Source: Pseudanabaena sp. Salubria-1 (lineage in GTDB: Bacteria > Cyanobacteriota > Cyanobacteriia > Pseudanabaenales > Pseudanabaenaceae). From it: 64,000 nt of DNA. Of this stretch, positions 1 to 8,965 are shown one piece after another. The notes below the pieces were generated by a model. The model was not told the origin of the DNA, did no database searches, and saw only the letters and a program-made list of their open reading frames with translations. Position 1 is the first letter of the stretch. Each line of letters opens with the position of its first letter. Position numbers and translations under genes: made by a program. Where the stretch lies: contig JALQCR010000004.1 in NCBI GenBank assembly GCA_023336205.1, positions 173,824 to 237,823 on the forward strand, read 5' to 3'.

Positions 1-920
1 TAGTCAGCATCACTGACAGTATTGTAGGGAATCAAATTAACGTGACTTTGGAACCCTCGAATTAGATATGCGAGTTCCTCGGCTTGTTCAGGAGAGTCAT
101 TGACACCAGCAAGCAATGTATATTCAAAACTAATTCTTCTACCAGTAATTTCCACATATTCACGACAGTCATCCATCAAGGCAATCAGTGGATAGCGATC
201 GGCGGAAGGAATTACTTGGGCGCGAACTTCTTGAGTCGGTGCATGAAGACTGACAGCGAGAGTAACTTGCAGATGCTCTTCAGCAAAGCGGGGGATTTGG
301 TTGGGAATGCCGACGGTGGAGACGGTGATATTGCGCTGACCGATGCCGATGTCTTTATTAATCACAGCGATCGCACCAACTAGGTTTTCATAATTGAGCA
401 GCGGCTCACCCATGCCCATAAATACGATATGGCTGACGCGCTGCTGCATTACTTCCTGCACAGTCAGTACTTGATCGATAATTTCATGCTTTGCCAAGTT
501 GCGCCGAAATCCGCCTTTACCTGTGGCACAAAAATCGCAAGCCATAGGACAGCCGACTTGGGTGGAAACACAGACGGTCAAGCGCTTGCTGGTTGGAATG
601 CCAACGGTTTCGACAATTTCTCCATCGGCTAACTTGAGAAGAAATTTCTCAGTACCATCGCGAGTTGTTTTGTGGAGATGAATCTGCGATCGCCCGATTT
701 CCGCAGTCGGATTCTGTGCAAATTCTTCGCGCCACGCCTTCGGGAACACCGTAATATCTTCTAAACTTCTTGCTCCTTTGTTATATAGCCAGTCATGGAG
801 CTGTTTGCCTCGATAGCTTGGTTGCCCTTGCGATACCACCCATTCAGTCAGTTCAGATTGCGATCGCCCCAATAGTGGTAGGACTTTAGGAGAAGCTGGA
901 GTTAAGGTGTTGGCTGTCAT
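1..920 (-). CDS. rlmN: 23S rRNA (adenine(2503)-C(2))-methyltransferase RlmN, 3' end outside the window
   Basis: This radical-SAM enzyme methylates C2 of A2503 in 23S rRNA, and of A37 in some tRNAs, in the cytoplasm. I translated the minus strand from the ATG ending at 920; about 306 codons are visible and the C-terminus lies beyond the left edge. The 4Fe-4S/SAM motif CxxxCxxC is seen as CPMACDFC at about residues 124-131. It is followed by [10 protein letters not shown], the family's GGEPL-type motif, and by STVG and SLHAP. The start is supported by alignment of the N-terminus with the family ([13 protein letters not shown]). Nothing suggests damage in the visible part. It is co-oriented with the Fic gene, 43 bases downstream of it. 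Confidence 0.95.
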   Translation of the reverse strand, partial: MTANTLTPASPKVLPLLGRSQSELTEWVVSQGQPSYRGKQLHDWLYNKGARSLEDITVFPKAWREEFAQNPTAEIGRSQIHLHKTTRDGTEKFLLKLADGEIVETVGIPTSKRLTVCVSTQVGCPMACDFCATGKGGFRRNLAKHEIIDQVLTVQEVMQQRVSHIVFMGMGEPLLNYENLVGAIAVINKDIGIGQRNITVSTVGIPNQIPRFAEEHLQVTLAVSLHAPTQEVRAQVIPSADRYPLIALMDDCREYVEITGRRISFEYTLLAGVNDSPEQAEELAYLIRGFQSHVNLIPYNTVSDAD

Positions 921-963
921 GACAAATTGGCAAATGGGGCTAATATTGATTTTATCAAATTTC

Positions 964-2145
964 TTACAAACATGCCTGAGAAGGATATAAGGATGGAAAA
1001 ATTCGATCTATAGCCTTTAATGGAAATCCAATTCTTACAGCGCTTTTGGGTGTGTCAGAAATCAAAAATCCTTCTTTACACAAAGTATTTAAAATAGTAC
1101 GAGCTTGTCTAGGCTGATAACCAGTGATTTGTGAAGCTGAGCCTCTCTCAACCTCATCCAACAAAATCACTTCTCTAAGTAAAGCGAATGAACCTTCAGG
1201 CAGCTTTCTTAATGCAATTTCTTCATTGATATACAGATTCAGTCTTTTAATCAGCGTTTCAGGCTCAATTAATGATTTCATGAAATTAACTTGATCAATT
1301 GCTGTTTCTAAAAAGAAATAGACAAATTCATTCAATGCTTTAAGACTAAGGTTGCCTCGACCATCAAGATCATTAATTCTTTGGCAATCTGCCGACATAA
1401 GTAACTTTTTATATTCTTGAGATTTTCGAGCTAAGCCTCTAGAAACCGACCAAATACTACTACCTATACCAATTTCTTTAAAATAAGCATGGGAAAACAA
1501 TCTTGCTACCCTACCATTCCCGTCATAAAAAGGATGAATCCAAAGGAGACGATGATGAGCCGCAGCAAAAGCTATTACTTGTTTGATTTTTGAATGTTTA
1601 TGGGGATGGTAGATTTCGATAAAACGCCCCAAAAATCTTTCAATTTTATCCGCATCAGGAGGAGTATGTTCACCAACAATTACTCTACCTGTTCTAAATT
1701 CACCTGGAATAACTTGCATTTTATTTGATTCTTCGCCTATCCACAATAAACTATCTGGCAAGCGTGAGCAGAACTCTCGATGTAGTAGTTGAATAAAATC
1801 AATAGAAACAAAATCCTGATTTTTGTTAAGATCAATCAATTTCTGAACTTCAATATGAGCTTTAGCTTCAAGTTGTAAATCGCGCTTTGCAGGATTACTT
1901 GAGAAATCTTCGACCAAAGCTCGTTCAATATCACGAGGAGTAGTGTTATGACCTTCGATTAAATTGCTGTAATAGCAGTTCATGTTACGGACTAAATTGC
2001 CAAGCGTTTCAGTCATTCTGGGTCTTAGGATCGCTTTTAAGCTGCTCGTTGCTTGGATCAGCGAAACAACTAGGTCTTCCAGCTCACGATTTCCCTCTGA
2101 TGGAAGCATCGGTTCCATTAAATCAATAGTTTCGTCTCTGTACAT
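964..2145 (-). CDS. Fic family protein (class II, self-inhibited AMPylator/de-AMPylator)
   Basis: Fic enzymes transfer AMP or another nucleotide part onto hydroxyl side chains of target proteins. The catalytic loop [12 protein letters not shown] is complete at residues 204-215, with the catalytic His and the GNGR anion hole, so the protein should be active. Near the N-terminus, SNLIEG (residues 60-65) matches the (S/T)xxxE(G/N) inhibitory helix. This makes it a class II Fic protein that restrains itself. About residues 300-393 look like a winged-helix domain ([19 protein letters not shown]). No antitoxin-sized gene lies beside it, which fits self-inhibition. Target unknown. The ATG at 2145 is the only good start. 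Confidence 0.9.
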   Translation of the reverse strand: MYRDETIDLMEPMLPSEGNRELEDLVVSLIQATSSLKAILRPRMTETLGNLVRNMNCYYSNLIEGHNTTPRDIERALVEDFSSNPAKRDLQLEAKAHIEVQKLIDLNKNQDFVSIDFIQLLHREFCSRLPDSLLWIGEESNKMQVIPGEFRTGRVIVGEHTPPDADKIERFLGRFIEIYHPHKHSKIKQVIAFAAAHHRLLWIHPFYDGNGRVARLFSHAYFKEIGIGSSIWSVSRGLARKSQEYKKLLMSADCQRINDLDGRGNLSLKALNEFVYFFLETAIDQVNFMKSLIEPETLIKRLNLYINEEIALRKLPEGSFALLREVILLDEVERGSASQITGYQPRQARTILNTLCKEGFLISDTPKSAVRIGFPLKAIDRIFPSLYPSQACL

Positions 2146-2234
2146 TGCCGATCTTATTTACTGCTATATTCTTCTCTGTGTATAGCTTACTACAAATTAA
2201 TTTGAATTTTATTGCCGATCTTATTGCCGATCTT
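2144..2234. repeat. Three copies of a short direct repeat between divergent genes
   Basis: The word ATTGCCGATCTTATT occurs at 2144-2158 and 2211-2225, and ATTGCCGATCTT occurs again at 2223-2234. The repeats cover the start of the Fic gene and the leader of the divergent phosphatase gene. They could be operator sites or simply a small local duplication. Confidence 0.5.
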
Positions 2235-2283
2235 TCTTAGGTTTATTGATATAGTAAATTCGCATGATATTCGCTGGTCATTT

Positions 2284-3234
2284 ATGAAACGTCGTCAATT
2301 TTTGCTGACATTATTTGGTGGGTCTGTAGCTGGCTCACTGATTTATGGGGCGATCGCCAAATCGAAAAACCAATACGAGCCAGTTTTGGCCAAGTCTCCA
2401 GCCAGTAATCCTCCCGAAAATAATCCTACTTTTACTGATCCCACTGAAGAACCATTAGTGAGATTTGCGGCGATCGCAGATAACGGATTTGGTAGTCTTG
2501 ACCAGATGGCTGTCGCTAAGTCCATGTGGGAAACCTATCAGCAAAAGCCCTATCCCTTCGTACTGATGGCTGGCGATAATATTTATTCCTACGGTGAAAT
2601 TAGTTTAGCAAAAGCATATTTTGAAGAACCCTATGCCCCATTGCTCAAAGAGAATGTGAAATTTTATGCAGTATTGGGAAATCACGACATTATCAAATCG
2701 AACAATGGACTCGATCAGATTAATTACCCACTTTTTAATATGAGCGATCGCTACTATTCTTTTACAAAAGGTGCTGTCAATGCAGGAACTGTGGAGTTTT
2801 TTGCCATTGACACGAATAGCAATGCCCCTTGGGAAGCGCAACTAGGATGGCTCGATCAGCAACTAGCCAAAAGCACCGCCCTTTGGAAAATTGTTTATGG
2901 ACATCATCCCCTCTACTCGTCGGGTAGACATGGCAGCAATCCCGAATTAGCCTCTAAGCTCGCACCCATATTTGCCAAACATCAAGTCCCCTTATATCTC
3001 TGTGGTCATGATCATGGCTATGAGCGATCTATCCCCCTTGATGGCACAACCTATATTGTCAATGGTGGCGGCGGCGCACCTCTATATAAATTTGGTAAAT
3101 CACCTCAAACTGCTTTTGTAAGTTCGCAGTTTAGCTTTATGACTTTTGATGTCTATCAAGATAAAATCATCACTAAAGCGATCGCAACCGATGGCAAAGT
3201 TTTTGATCGCGCCATAATCACTAAAACCATTTAA
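2284..3234 (+). CDS. Calcineurin-like metallophosphatase (purple acid phosphatase-like), exported
   Basis: This is a dinuclear-metal phosphoesterase; the substrate is unknown, probably a phosphate ester outside the cytoplasm. The metal-binding blocks run in family order: ADNG near residue 65, GDNIYSYGE near 95, GNHD near 130, YGHHPLY near 205 and CGHDHGYER near 245. I chose the ATG at 2284 because it opens a signal sequence (MKRRQFLLTLFGGSVAGS) with a basic head and a hydrophobic core, somewhat Tat-like but with only one RR pair. An in-frame ATG at 2212 would add 24 residues that fit no signal peptide. A Pro-rich linker follows the signal. It is divergent from the Fic gene. Confidence 0.85.
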   Translation: MKRRQFLLTLFGGSVAGSLIYGAIAKSKNQYEPVLAKSPASNPPENNPTFTDPTEEPLVRFAAIADNGFGSLDQMAVAKSMWETYQQKPYPFVLMAGDNIYSYGEISLAKAYFEEPYAPLLKENVKFYAVLGNHDIIKSNNGLDQINYPLFNMSDRYYSFTKGAVNAGTVEFFAIDTNSNAPWEAQLGWLDQQLAKSTALWKIVYGHHPLYSSGRHGSNPELASKLAPIFAKHQVPLYLCGHDHGYERSIPLDGTTYIVNGGGGAPLYKFGKSPQTAFVSSQFSFMTFDVYQDKIITKAIATDGKVFDRAIITKTI

Positions 3235-3289
3235 TATAAGGTGACTCTTCACGTCACTTCACATTAAATTAGCTAAACCATTAATTACT

Positions 3290-4042
3290 ATGAGCTTATA
3301 CCTGTACGCAATTTTGCAAGCCGATCATATTGAGCTAGTTAAAGACCTCGATCTTAAAGGCATGAATGCTCAGCCCGTGCAGTTTTATCCGCTCCCTCCT
3401 TTTGCGATCGTCTATAGTGAATCTCAACAGGAAAGATATCTCGCCAGCCGAGCCAACCTGATTACCCACGAAACAGTCTTAGAATCGCTGATGAAGGCGA
3501 TCGATCCACATAAAGCTGTGCCTTTGCCTTTGCAGTTCGGACTGGTGGTTGAAGAATGGGAAGAAGTAGAAAAAGATTTGCTAATTCCTTACGAAGTGAA
3601 ACTGACAGAACTGATCGATAACTTAATCGGCAAACGAGAAGTTAGTGTCAAACTTTTTTGGAATCAAACGGAAGAGCTAAATCTGGCTGTAGCTGAAAAT
3701 CAAAACTTACAGCAAAGGCGCGAAGCTTTAATTGGGAAAGTGCTAAGTATGGATGAGGCGATCGCGATCGGTCAGGAACTAGAATCTGCGATCGAGGAAC
3801 GTCAACAAATCATCATTGATGCTTTTGTGGATACCCTCAAGCCTCTATCCCATGATTATGCTGAAGGCGAATTACTAACGGAAAGTATGATTTATAATGG
3901 TTCTTTCCTAATCGATTGGGATAAAGAACCTGAATTTGCCGCCGCCGTTGAAGCGCTAGATCTCCAATTTGAGAACCGCCTCAGAATCCGTTATAACGAT
4001 TTCACGGCTCCTTATAACTTTGTCAATGTAGATCGAGAATAA
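3290..4042 (+). CDS. Gas vesicle protein GvpL/GvpF family
   Basis: GvpF and GvpL are minor structural or assembly proteins of gas vesicles, the protein-shelled flotation organelles. This 250-residue protein shows the family blocks: LYLYAILQ at the N-terminus, VLPLPLQFG-like text (VPLPLQFGLVV) near residue 80, GKREVSVKLFW near residue 115, and the C-terminal RIRYNDFTAPYNFV that corresponds to the family's GPxPPYxFV. The usual gvpA, gvpC, gvpN, gvpJ, gvpK and gvpG genes are not next to it, so it is an orphan copy here. Whether it acts with a gvp cluster elsewhere cannot be seen. It converges with secA and shares a terminator with it. Confidence 0.85.
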   Translation: MSLYLYAILQADHIELVKDLDLKGMNAQPVQFYPLPPFAIVYSESQQERYLASRANLITHETVLESLMKAIDPHKAVPLPLQFGLVVEEWEEVEKDLLIPYEVKLTELIDNLIGKREVSVKLFWNQTEELNLAVAENQNLQQRREALIGKVLSMDEAIAIGQELESAIEERQQIIIDAFVDTLKPLSHDYAEGELLTESMIYNGSFLIDWDKEPEFAAAVEALDLQFENRLRIRYNDFTAPYNFVNVDRE

Positions 4043-4044
4043 CT

Positions 4045-4077
4045 AAAAAAAGGAGCGCGTTGCGCTCCCTTTTTTTA
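4045..4077. terminator. Bidirectional Rho-independent terminator between gvpL/F and secA
   Basis: Stem GGAGCGC (4052-4058) pairs with GCGCTCC (4062-4068) across a 3-base loop. It is flanked by A7 on the left and T7 on the right, so it works on both strands. The secA stop codon lies inside the T tract. Confidence 0.9.
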
Positions 4078-6882
4078 AACAAATTCAGCTTCGATGGTTT
4101 CAGGCTGTTGCTGAGGACGTGGATCGAACTCGAATAGAGAGTAGACAACATCACGACGGATTTGCGTCATCATGTCTAGGAAGATTTCGTAACCTTCGCT
4201 CTTATATTCAATCAGAGGGTCTTTTTGTCCATAGCCGCGCAAACCGACTGACTCACGCAAAGCTTCCATCGCTTGCAAGTGATCGCGCCAAAGTGAATCA
4301 ATCCGTTGCAAGATAAAGAAACGTTCAGCTTGACGCATTAAGCCAACCTGTAATGACTCCACCTGTGCTTCTTTAATTTCGTATGCACGGCGCACTTCTT
4401 CGCGCAAGAAAGCTTGCATCTCAGGCAAGAACATATCATCAAGCTGGTCAGGTTCAAGATCTTGTAAGAGATTCACAAATTCTTTGATCTTTTTCACCAT
4501 CGCTGCAAGGTTCCATTCTTCTGGTGGAAGTTCGGGATTCACATAGGCGTTGACGATATCATCCATCGTGCGCTCAGCATATTCGATCACGCGATCGCGC
4601 AAGTTTTCACCTTCCAGCACGCGACGACGTTCAGCATAGATGGCTCGACGCTGATTATTCATCACTTCATCGTATTCAAAGACTTGTTTACGGATGTCGT
4701 AATAGTAGGTCTCTACTTTCTTTTGGGCGTTTTCTAGAGCGCTGGTGAGCATTCCTGAACTAATCGGCATATCTTCCTCAACGCGGAAGGCATTCATCAA
4801 GCCTGCCACGCGATCGCCTGCAAAAATCCGCATCAGGTTATCTTCGAGGCTGAGGAAAAATCTTGTTGAACCTGGGTCACCTTGGCGACCGCAACGACCA
4901 CGTAACTGGTTGTCCACCCGACGAGACTCATGGCGCTCAGTGCCAATCACATGTAGGCCGCCCAGCTTTGTTACCAGCTCATGCTCAGCATCAGTAACTT
5001 CTTCATATTCACGCTTGATTAGGGTAAACGCATCACGAAGTTTTTGGATGACTTCATCATCGGTAGGAGCTTTTTCAGAAGCAACCGCAAGCATTTCTTC
5101 GGCTTCCAACTCCGATTGACTCATTCTGCCTAACTTCTCAACTGCAAAATCTACAGCTTCTTTAAGCATCGTTTGAGCATCCTTAGAGAGTTCACAAGGA
5201 TAGAGACTATCGGATACTTTCCAAGTCTTTTTCTTTTTGCCATCCGTTGTGCCGAATCCTTGTCCCTTTTGAGGGCGATCGCTAAACATGCGCTGACCTT
5301 CATTGGTAAAATCATCATCATCTTCAGGACGAACAATCATTGGCATGAAGCTTTCACGCACCTTCAAACGCGCCATGTAGTCAGCATTACCGCCAAGGAT
5401 AATGTCCGTACCACGACCAGCCATGTTCGTCGCGATCGTGATCGAGCCTTTGCGACCAGCTTGAGCAACGATTTCGGCTTCGCGTTCTACGTTCTCTGGT
5501 TTTGCATTGAGGAGATTGTGAGGAATTTCTTTTTCACTCAACAAACGAGCGAGTACTTCAGATTTTTCAACGCTGGTAGTTCCAATTAGCACAGGACGAC
5601 CTGATTCATGCATTTCGCGACATTCTTCGGCAACGGCTCGCCACTTGGCTGCTTCAGTTTTGTAAACTACATCTGACCAGTCACCACGTCCACTCTTACG
5701 GTTGGTGGGCATGGTTGTGACTTCGAGGTTATAGATTTTTCCTAGTTCGGCTTCTTCGGTCTTTGCCGTGCCCGTCATGCCGCCAAGTTTTGGATAAAGC
5801 AAGAAGAAATTTTGATAGGTAATTGTGGCAAGAGTTTGGGTTTCATTCTCGATGTCCGTACCTTCTTTTGCCTCGATCGCTTGATGTAACCCATCGCTCC
5901 AACGGCGACCTGGCATGACTCGCCCCGTAAATTCATCAACGATCGTGACTTCACCATCACGAACAATATAATTTACGTCTTTGAGGAATAATTCTTTTGC
6001 TTTCAGGGCGTTAAACACATAATGCGCCCAAGGATCAGCTTGATCGAACAGGTCAGAAACACCAAGTAGTTTTTCAGCTAGCTCAAAACCTTCATCAGTC
6101 ATGACGACATTGCGTTGCTTTTCGTCAATTTCATAATGGGTTTCTGGTTGCATTTGAGCTGCGATCGTGACTGCACCTAAATATTTCTCGGTTGGACGCT
6201 CGACCATACCCGAAATAATTAGGGGTGTTCGTGCTTCATCAATCAAGATCGAGTCAACTTCATCAATTACACAAAAGTTAAAGGGGCGCTGCACCACTTC
6301 TTCGATGCTAGTCGCCATGTTGTCGCGTAAATAATCAAAACCTAGTTCGCTGTTAGTGGCATAGGTGATATCACAGCCGTAATTTTTGCGGCGCTCGATT
6401 GGCTCCATAGAGTTTTGGATCAAGCCCACTGACATACCCAGAAAGCGGTGTACTTGCCCCATCCACTCTGCGTCCCGACGAGCGAGGTAGTCGTTTACGG
6501 TGACTACATGCACGCCTTTACCTGAAAGGGCGTTAAGGTAGCTGGGCAAGGTAGCAACGAGAGTTTTGCCTTCTCCTGTCTTCATTTCGGCAATTTCACC
6601 ACGATGCAGGATCATGCCGCCGAGCATCTGCACATCATAATGGCGCAGCCCTAAAACGCGGGTGGCTGCCTCACGGACAACAGCAAAGGCTTCAGGGAGT
6701 AGTTCGTCAAGTGGTTCTCCTTTTTCGAGGCGCTGTTTAAACTCTCCTGTTTTTCCTTGCAATTCGCGATCGCTTAGCACCGCTAACTCTGGGGCTAGGG
6801 AGTTAATGAGAGCCACTTCGGGACGGAGTTTGTCAAGCTTACGCTTATTAGGATCGCCAATCAGGTTTTTTAAGTTAAACAT
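4075..6882 (-). CDS. secA: Preprotein translocase ATPase SecA
   Basis: SecA is the motor that pushes unfolded preproteins through SecYEG, here at the plasma and thylakoid membranes. All core blocks are present: Walker A MKTGEGKT (residues 100-107), [25 protein letters not shown] Walker B near 208-225, [20 protein letters not shown] near 500, and [14 protein letters not shown]. At 935 residues it has the charged insert after the second nucleotide-binding region that is usual in cyanobacterial and chloroplast SecA (about residues 515-575). It ends in EAEFV without the zinc-binding Cys-rich tail of E. coli SecA, as is normal for this phylum. Start ATG at 6882 gives [15 protein letters not shown]. 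Confidence 0.98.
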   Translation of the reverse strand: MFNLKNLIGDPNKRKLDKLRPEVALINSLAPELAVLSDRELQGKTGEFKQRLEKGEPLDELLPEAFAVVREAATRVLGLRHYDVQMLGGMILHRGEIAEMKTGEGKTLVATLPSYLNALSGKGVHVVTVNDYLARRDAEWMGQVHRFLGMSVGLIQNSMEPIERRKNYGCDITYATNSELGFDYLRDNMATSIEEVVQRPFNFCVIDEVDSILIDEARTPLIISGMVERPTEKYLGAVTIAAQMQPETHYEIDEKQRNVVMTDEGFELAEKLLGVSDLFDQADPWAHYVFNALKAKELFLKDVNYIVRDGEVTIVDEFTGRVMPGRRWSDGLHQAIEAKEGTDIENETQTLATITYQNFFLLYPKLGGMTGTAKTEEAELGKIYNLEVTTMPTNRKSGRGDWSDVVYKTEAAKWRAVAEECREMHESGRPVLIGTTSVEKSEVLARLLSEKEIPHNLLNAKPENVEREAEIVAQAGRKGSITIATNMAGRGTDIILGGNADYMARLKVRESFMPMIVRPEDDDDFTNEGQRMFSDRPQKGQGFGTTDGKKKKTWKVSDSLYPCELSKDAQTMLKEAVDFAVEKLGRMSQSELEAEEMLAVASEKAPTDDEVIQKLRDAFTLIKREYEEVTDAEHELVTKLGGLHVIGTERHESRRVDNQLRGRCGRQGDPGSTRFFLSLEDNLMRIFAGDRVAGLMNAFRVEEDMPISSGMLTSALENAQKKVETYYYDIRKQVFEYDEVMNNQRRAIYAERRRVLEGENLRDRVIEYAERTMDDIVNAYVNPELPPEEWNLAAMVKKIKEFVNLLQDLEPDQLDDMFLPEMQAFLREEVRRAYEIKEAQVESLQVGLMRQAERFFILQRIDSLWRDHLQAMEALRESVGLRGYGQKDPLIEYKSEGYEIFLDMMTQIRRDVVYSLFEFDPRPQQQPETIEAEFV

Positions 6883-7010
6883 AGCTACCGAATGCAGTTA
6901 AAACAGGGGATGCGCCAAACGTGATATTTAATACGATTTTGGACTACAAGTATATATTACCCGACTGTTGAGATTACAAGCTTCGGATAACCGAAGCGAT
7001 CGCGAAAACA

Positions 7011-7036
7011 AAAAAAGTTGCTTCGCAACATTTTTT
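7011..7036. terminator. Small hairpin with A and T tracts upstream of secA
   Basis: GTTGC (7017-7021) pairs with GCAAC (7025-7029) around TTC, with A6 on the left and T6 on the right. It is a weak terminator-like hairpin between gdhA and secA, both on the minus strand. Confidence 0.55.
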
Positions 7037-7052
7037 ATATCTCGATAAAATT

Positions 7053-7107
7053 AAAACCCAAAAAACTACACCGCCCGCTGCGCGGGCGGTGTAGTTTTTT
7101 GGGTTTT
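7053..7107. terminator. 26-bp perfect hairpin after the glutamate dehydrogenase gene
   Basis: Positions 7053-7078 are an exact reverse complement of 7082-7107 with a 3-base loop (TGC). The stem has a GC core (CCGCCCGC) and A/T outer parts, and begins 11 bases after the gdhA stop. It most likely ends gdhA transcription. It belongs to the set of long perfect hairpins listed elsewhere in this window. Confidence 0.8.
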
Positions 7108-7117
7108 GCTTGGTTTT

Positions 7118-8431
7118 TTATTGCGCGTAATAAGCCCTTGTACCTTTAGCGTCGATCGCTTCACTTAGTCTCGCTAAGGCATGGACATAGGCGGCTGTTC
7201 GCATAGAGATTTGCTTTTGGTCGGCAATTTTCCAGATCCTTAGAGTTTCGGCAATCATGCTGTGTTTGAGGCGATCGTTTACCTCCTCAAGTGTCCAATA
7301 TAAGCCGCTACGATTTTGTACCCATTCAAAATAACTAACAGTAACACCACCCGCATTCACGAGAATATCAGGAAAAACCATGATTCCGCGTTTTTCTAAA
7401 ATTGCATCCGCCGCAGGCGTGACTGGACCATTCGCGATCTCGAAAATATATTTAGCGCGGATCTCGTGAGCATTGTGTTCAGTGATTTGATTCTCTAGCG
7501 CCGCAGGAATCAAAATATCGACATCAAGTTTGAGCAATTCTTCATTGGTAATCGTTTGATGTTCAACGATATTACATACTGAATCCTCGCAGTACACTGC
7601 CTGAAAACTGCGAGTCGAATTTTTGTAACTGATGATGCTCGGTACGTCTAGCCCTTGTTTTGCATAAATGCCCCCCTTAGAATCGCTTACCGCTAGAACC
7701 TTGTAGCCTGCCTTACTCAATAAGTCAGCGATCGCAGCGCCTACATTCCCTAATCCCTGCACTGCTACTGTTGTTTGTTCGCGCTGCATTTTTAACAATG
7801 GCAGCAAAGTCTCGATCGCAAAAAATGCTCCCAACCCCGTCGCTGTTTCTCGACCAAGACTACCACCCATAGCGATTGGCTTACCAGTAATCGCCGCAGG
7901 ACAAAGCCGTCGTTGAATATTGCTATATTCGTCCACCATCCATCCCATAATCGTTGCGTTAGTCTGCACATCGGGCGCAGGAATATCCACATCTGCGCCC
8001 ATAAAATCTGCGATCGCATTGATATATCCGCGACTGAGACGTTCTAATTCAAACTTGGATAATTGCTTTGGATCGACAGCAACTCCACCCTTAGCACCGC
8101 CAAAAGGCAAATTTACAGCCGCACATTTAAAGGTCATCCAAAATGCTAAAGATGTCACTTCATCCATGTTTACATTAGGATGAAAGCGAATTCCTCCCTT
8201 GGTTGGTCCCCGCAAATCGTTGTAGCGCACGCGATAACCTTGAAAGACCTTCAAGGTTCCATCATCCATTCGCACAGGAATAGAAACTTGCAAACTCGCT
8301 TTCGGCGATTTGAGTCGCTCGATCGCATCTTCAGAAATATTTACATGGGCGATCGCCGCCGCCAGCCGTTCACTTGCCTGATCGAATAAAGACTCTGACA
8401 CTAAGACCTCCAATGTTCTGTGATTAGACAA
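7118..8431 (-). CDS. gdhA: Glu/Leu/Phe/Val family dehydrogenase, probably NAD(P) glutamate dehydrogenase
   Basis: The enzyme interconverts glutamate and 2-oxoglutarate plus ammonia. It is hexameric, about 50 kDa (437 residues). Seen: the substrate-site block RGPTKGGIRFHP, the catalytic Lys region LPFGGAKGGV (about residues 110-118), the catalytic Asp region PAPDVQTN, and the dinucleotide fold GLGNVG (about 225). In cyanobacteria GDH usually complements the GS-GOGAT route, for example in late growth or high amino acid supply. Cofactor preference cannot be read safely. The ATG at 8431 gives MSNHRTLEVL. The gene is followed at once by a strong hairpin. Confidence 0.93.
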   Translation of the reverse strand: MSNHRTLEVLVSESLFDQASERLAAAIAHVNISEDAIERLKSPKASLQVSIPVRMDDGTLKVFQGYRVRYNDLRGPTKGGIRFHPNVNMDEVTSLAFWMTFKCAAVNLPFGGAKGGVAVDPKQLSKFELERLSRGYINAIADFMGADVDIPAPDVQTNATIMGWMVDEYSNIQRRLCPAAITGKPIAMGGSLGRETATGLGAFFAIETLLPLLKMQREQTTVAVQGLGNVGAAIADLLSKAGYKVLAVSDSKGGIYAKQGLDVPSIISYKNSTRSFQAVYCEDSVCNIVEHQTITNEELLKLDVDILIPAALENQITEHNAHEIRAKYIFEIANGPVTPAADAILEKRGIMVFPDILVNAGGVTVSYFEWVQNRSGLYWTLEEVNDRLKHSMIAETLRIWKIADQKQISMRTAAYVHALARLSEAIDAKGTRAYYAQ

Positions 8432-8965
8432 ATCTTAGAATAGTTTGGGCAGTTCTGTTTTGACCATTTTGCGCTCCGAAATGGTCAAAACAATTTAGAG
8501 TAATGAAATAGCAACTGTTATCAATCAATAGATTCCTGTCCTCAATCGTCGAGAACGCAAAACTTCCTATCTGCTGAGGATCTAGGTCTAATGGTTAAGC
8601 CAATTGAGTGCATCCAATCCGCATGGATGCTGCTGTGTATTTCGGCTCTAGCTATTAGTTCTAATTAGGTGAGATTGTGACTGGATAGATCTTTGAAGTA
8701 GCGATTTCTACTAGCCATTTATGAAACTGATTTTAGAGATTTCAACGCCAAAGGCATTGAAATCTCTAAAATCAGTTTTGAGGCAAGTCCGCCAACGGCG
8801 GACTTGCCTCAAAACTGATTTTTATAATGAGAATTATTGGATCGCCGCATGGTTATTCTCGCAACCCGTTGCAATAGGCTAATATTAGAGATCAAACCAG
8901 CATTTCATCACATTTGCTAGTCTAATCCAATCTAATTTTAAGTATATTTACTCAGGCAGACCTGC
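8432..8965. other. Intergenic region with three long hairpins between divergent gdhA and helicase genes
   Basis: No credible gene is seen in these 534 bases. The region must contain the promoters of gdhA (minus) and the helicase (plus). Besides the two mutually exclusive hairpins listed separately, GTTTTGACCATTT (8457-8469) pairs exactly with 8479-8491 close to the gdhA start, where it could affect gdhA expression. Confidence 0.7.
8724..8821. repeat. Two overlapping, mutually exclusive perfect hairpins
   Basis: Arm 8724-8745 is the exact reverse complement of 8757-8778. Arm 8769-8793 is the exact reverse complement of 8797-8821, with loop AAC. The two stems share 8769-8778 (AAATCAGTTT), so only one can form fully in a single transcript. 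The element lies 145-240 bases upstream of the helicase GTG start. Confidence 0.8.

Noticed and set aside
964..2145. Fic gene as half of a toxin-antitoxin pair
   Set aside because: The inhibitory SNLIEG motif is in the protein itself, and no small antitoxin gene precedes or follows it.
4745..5589. Plus-strand open frames inside secA
   Set aside because: They overlap highly conserved SecA coding sequence on the other strand and have no recognisable domain or ribosome site.
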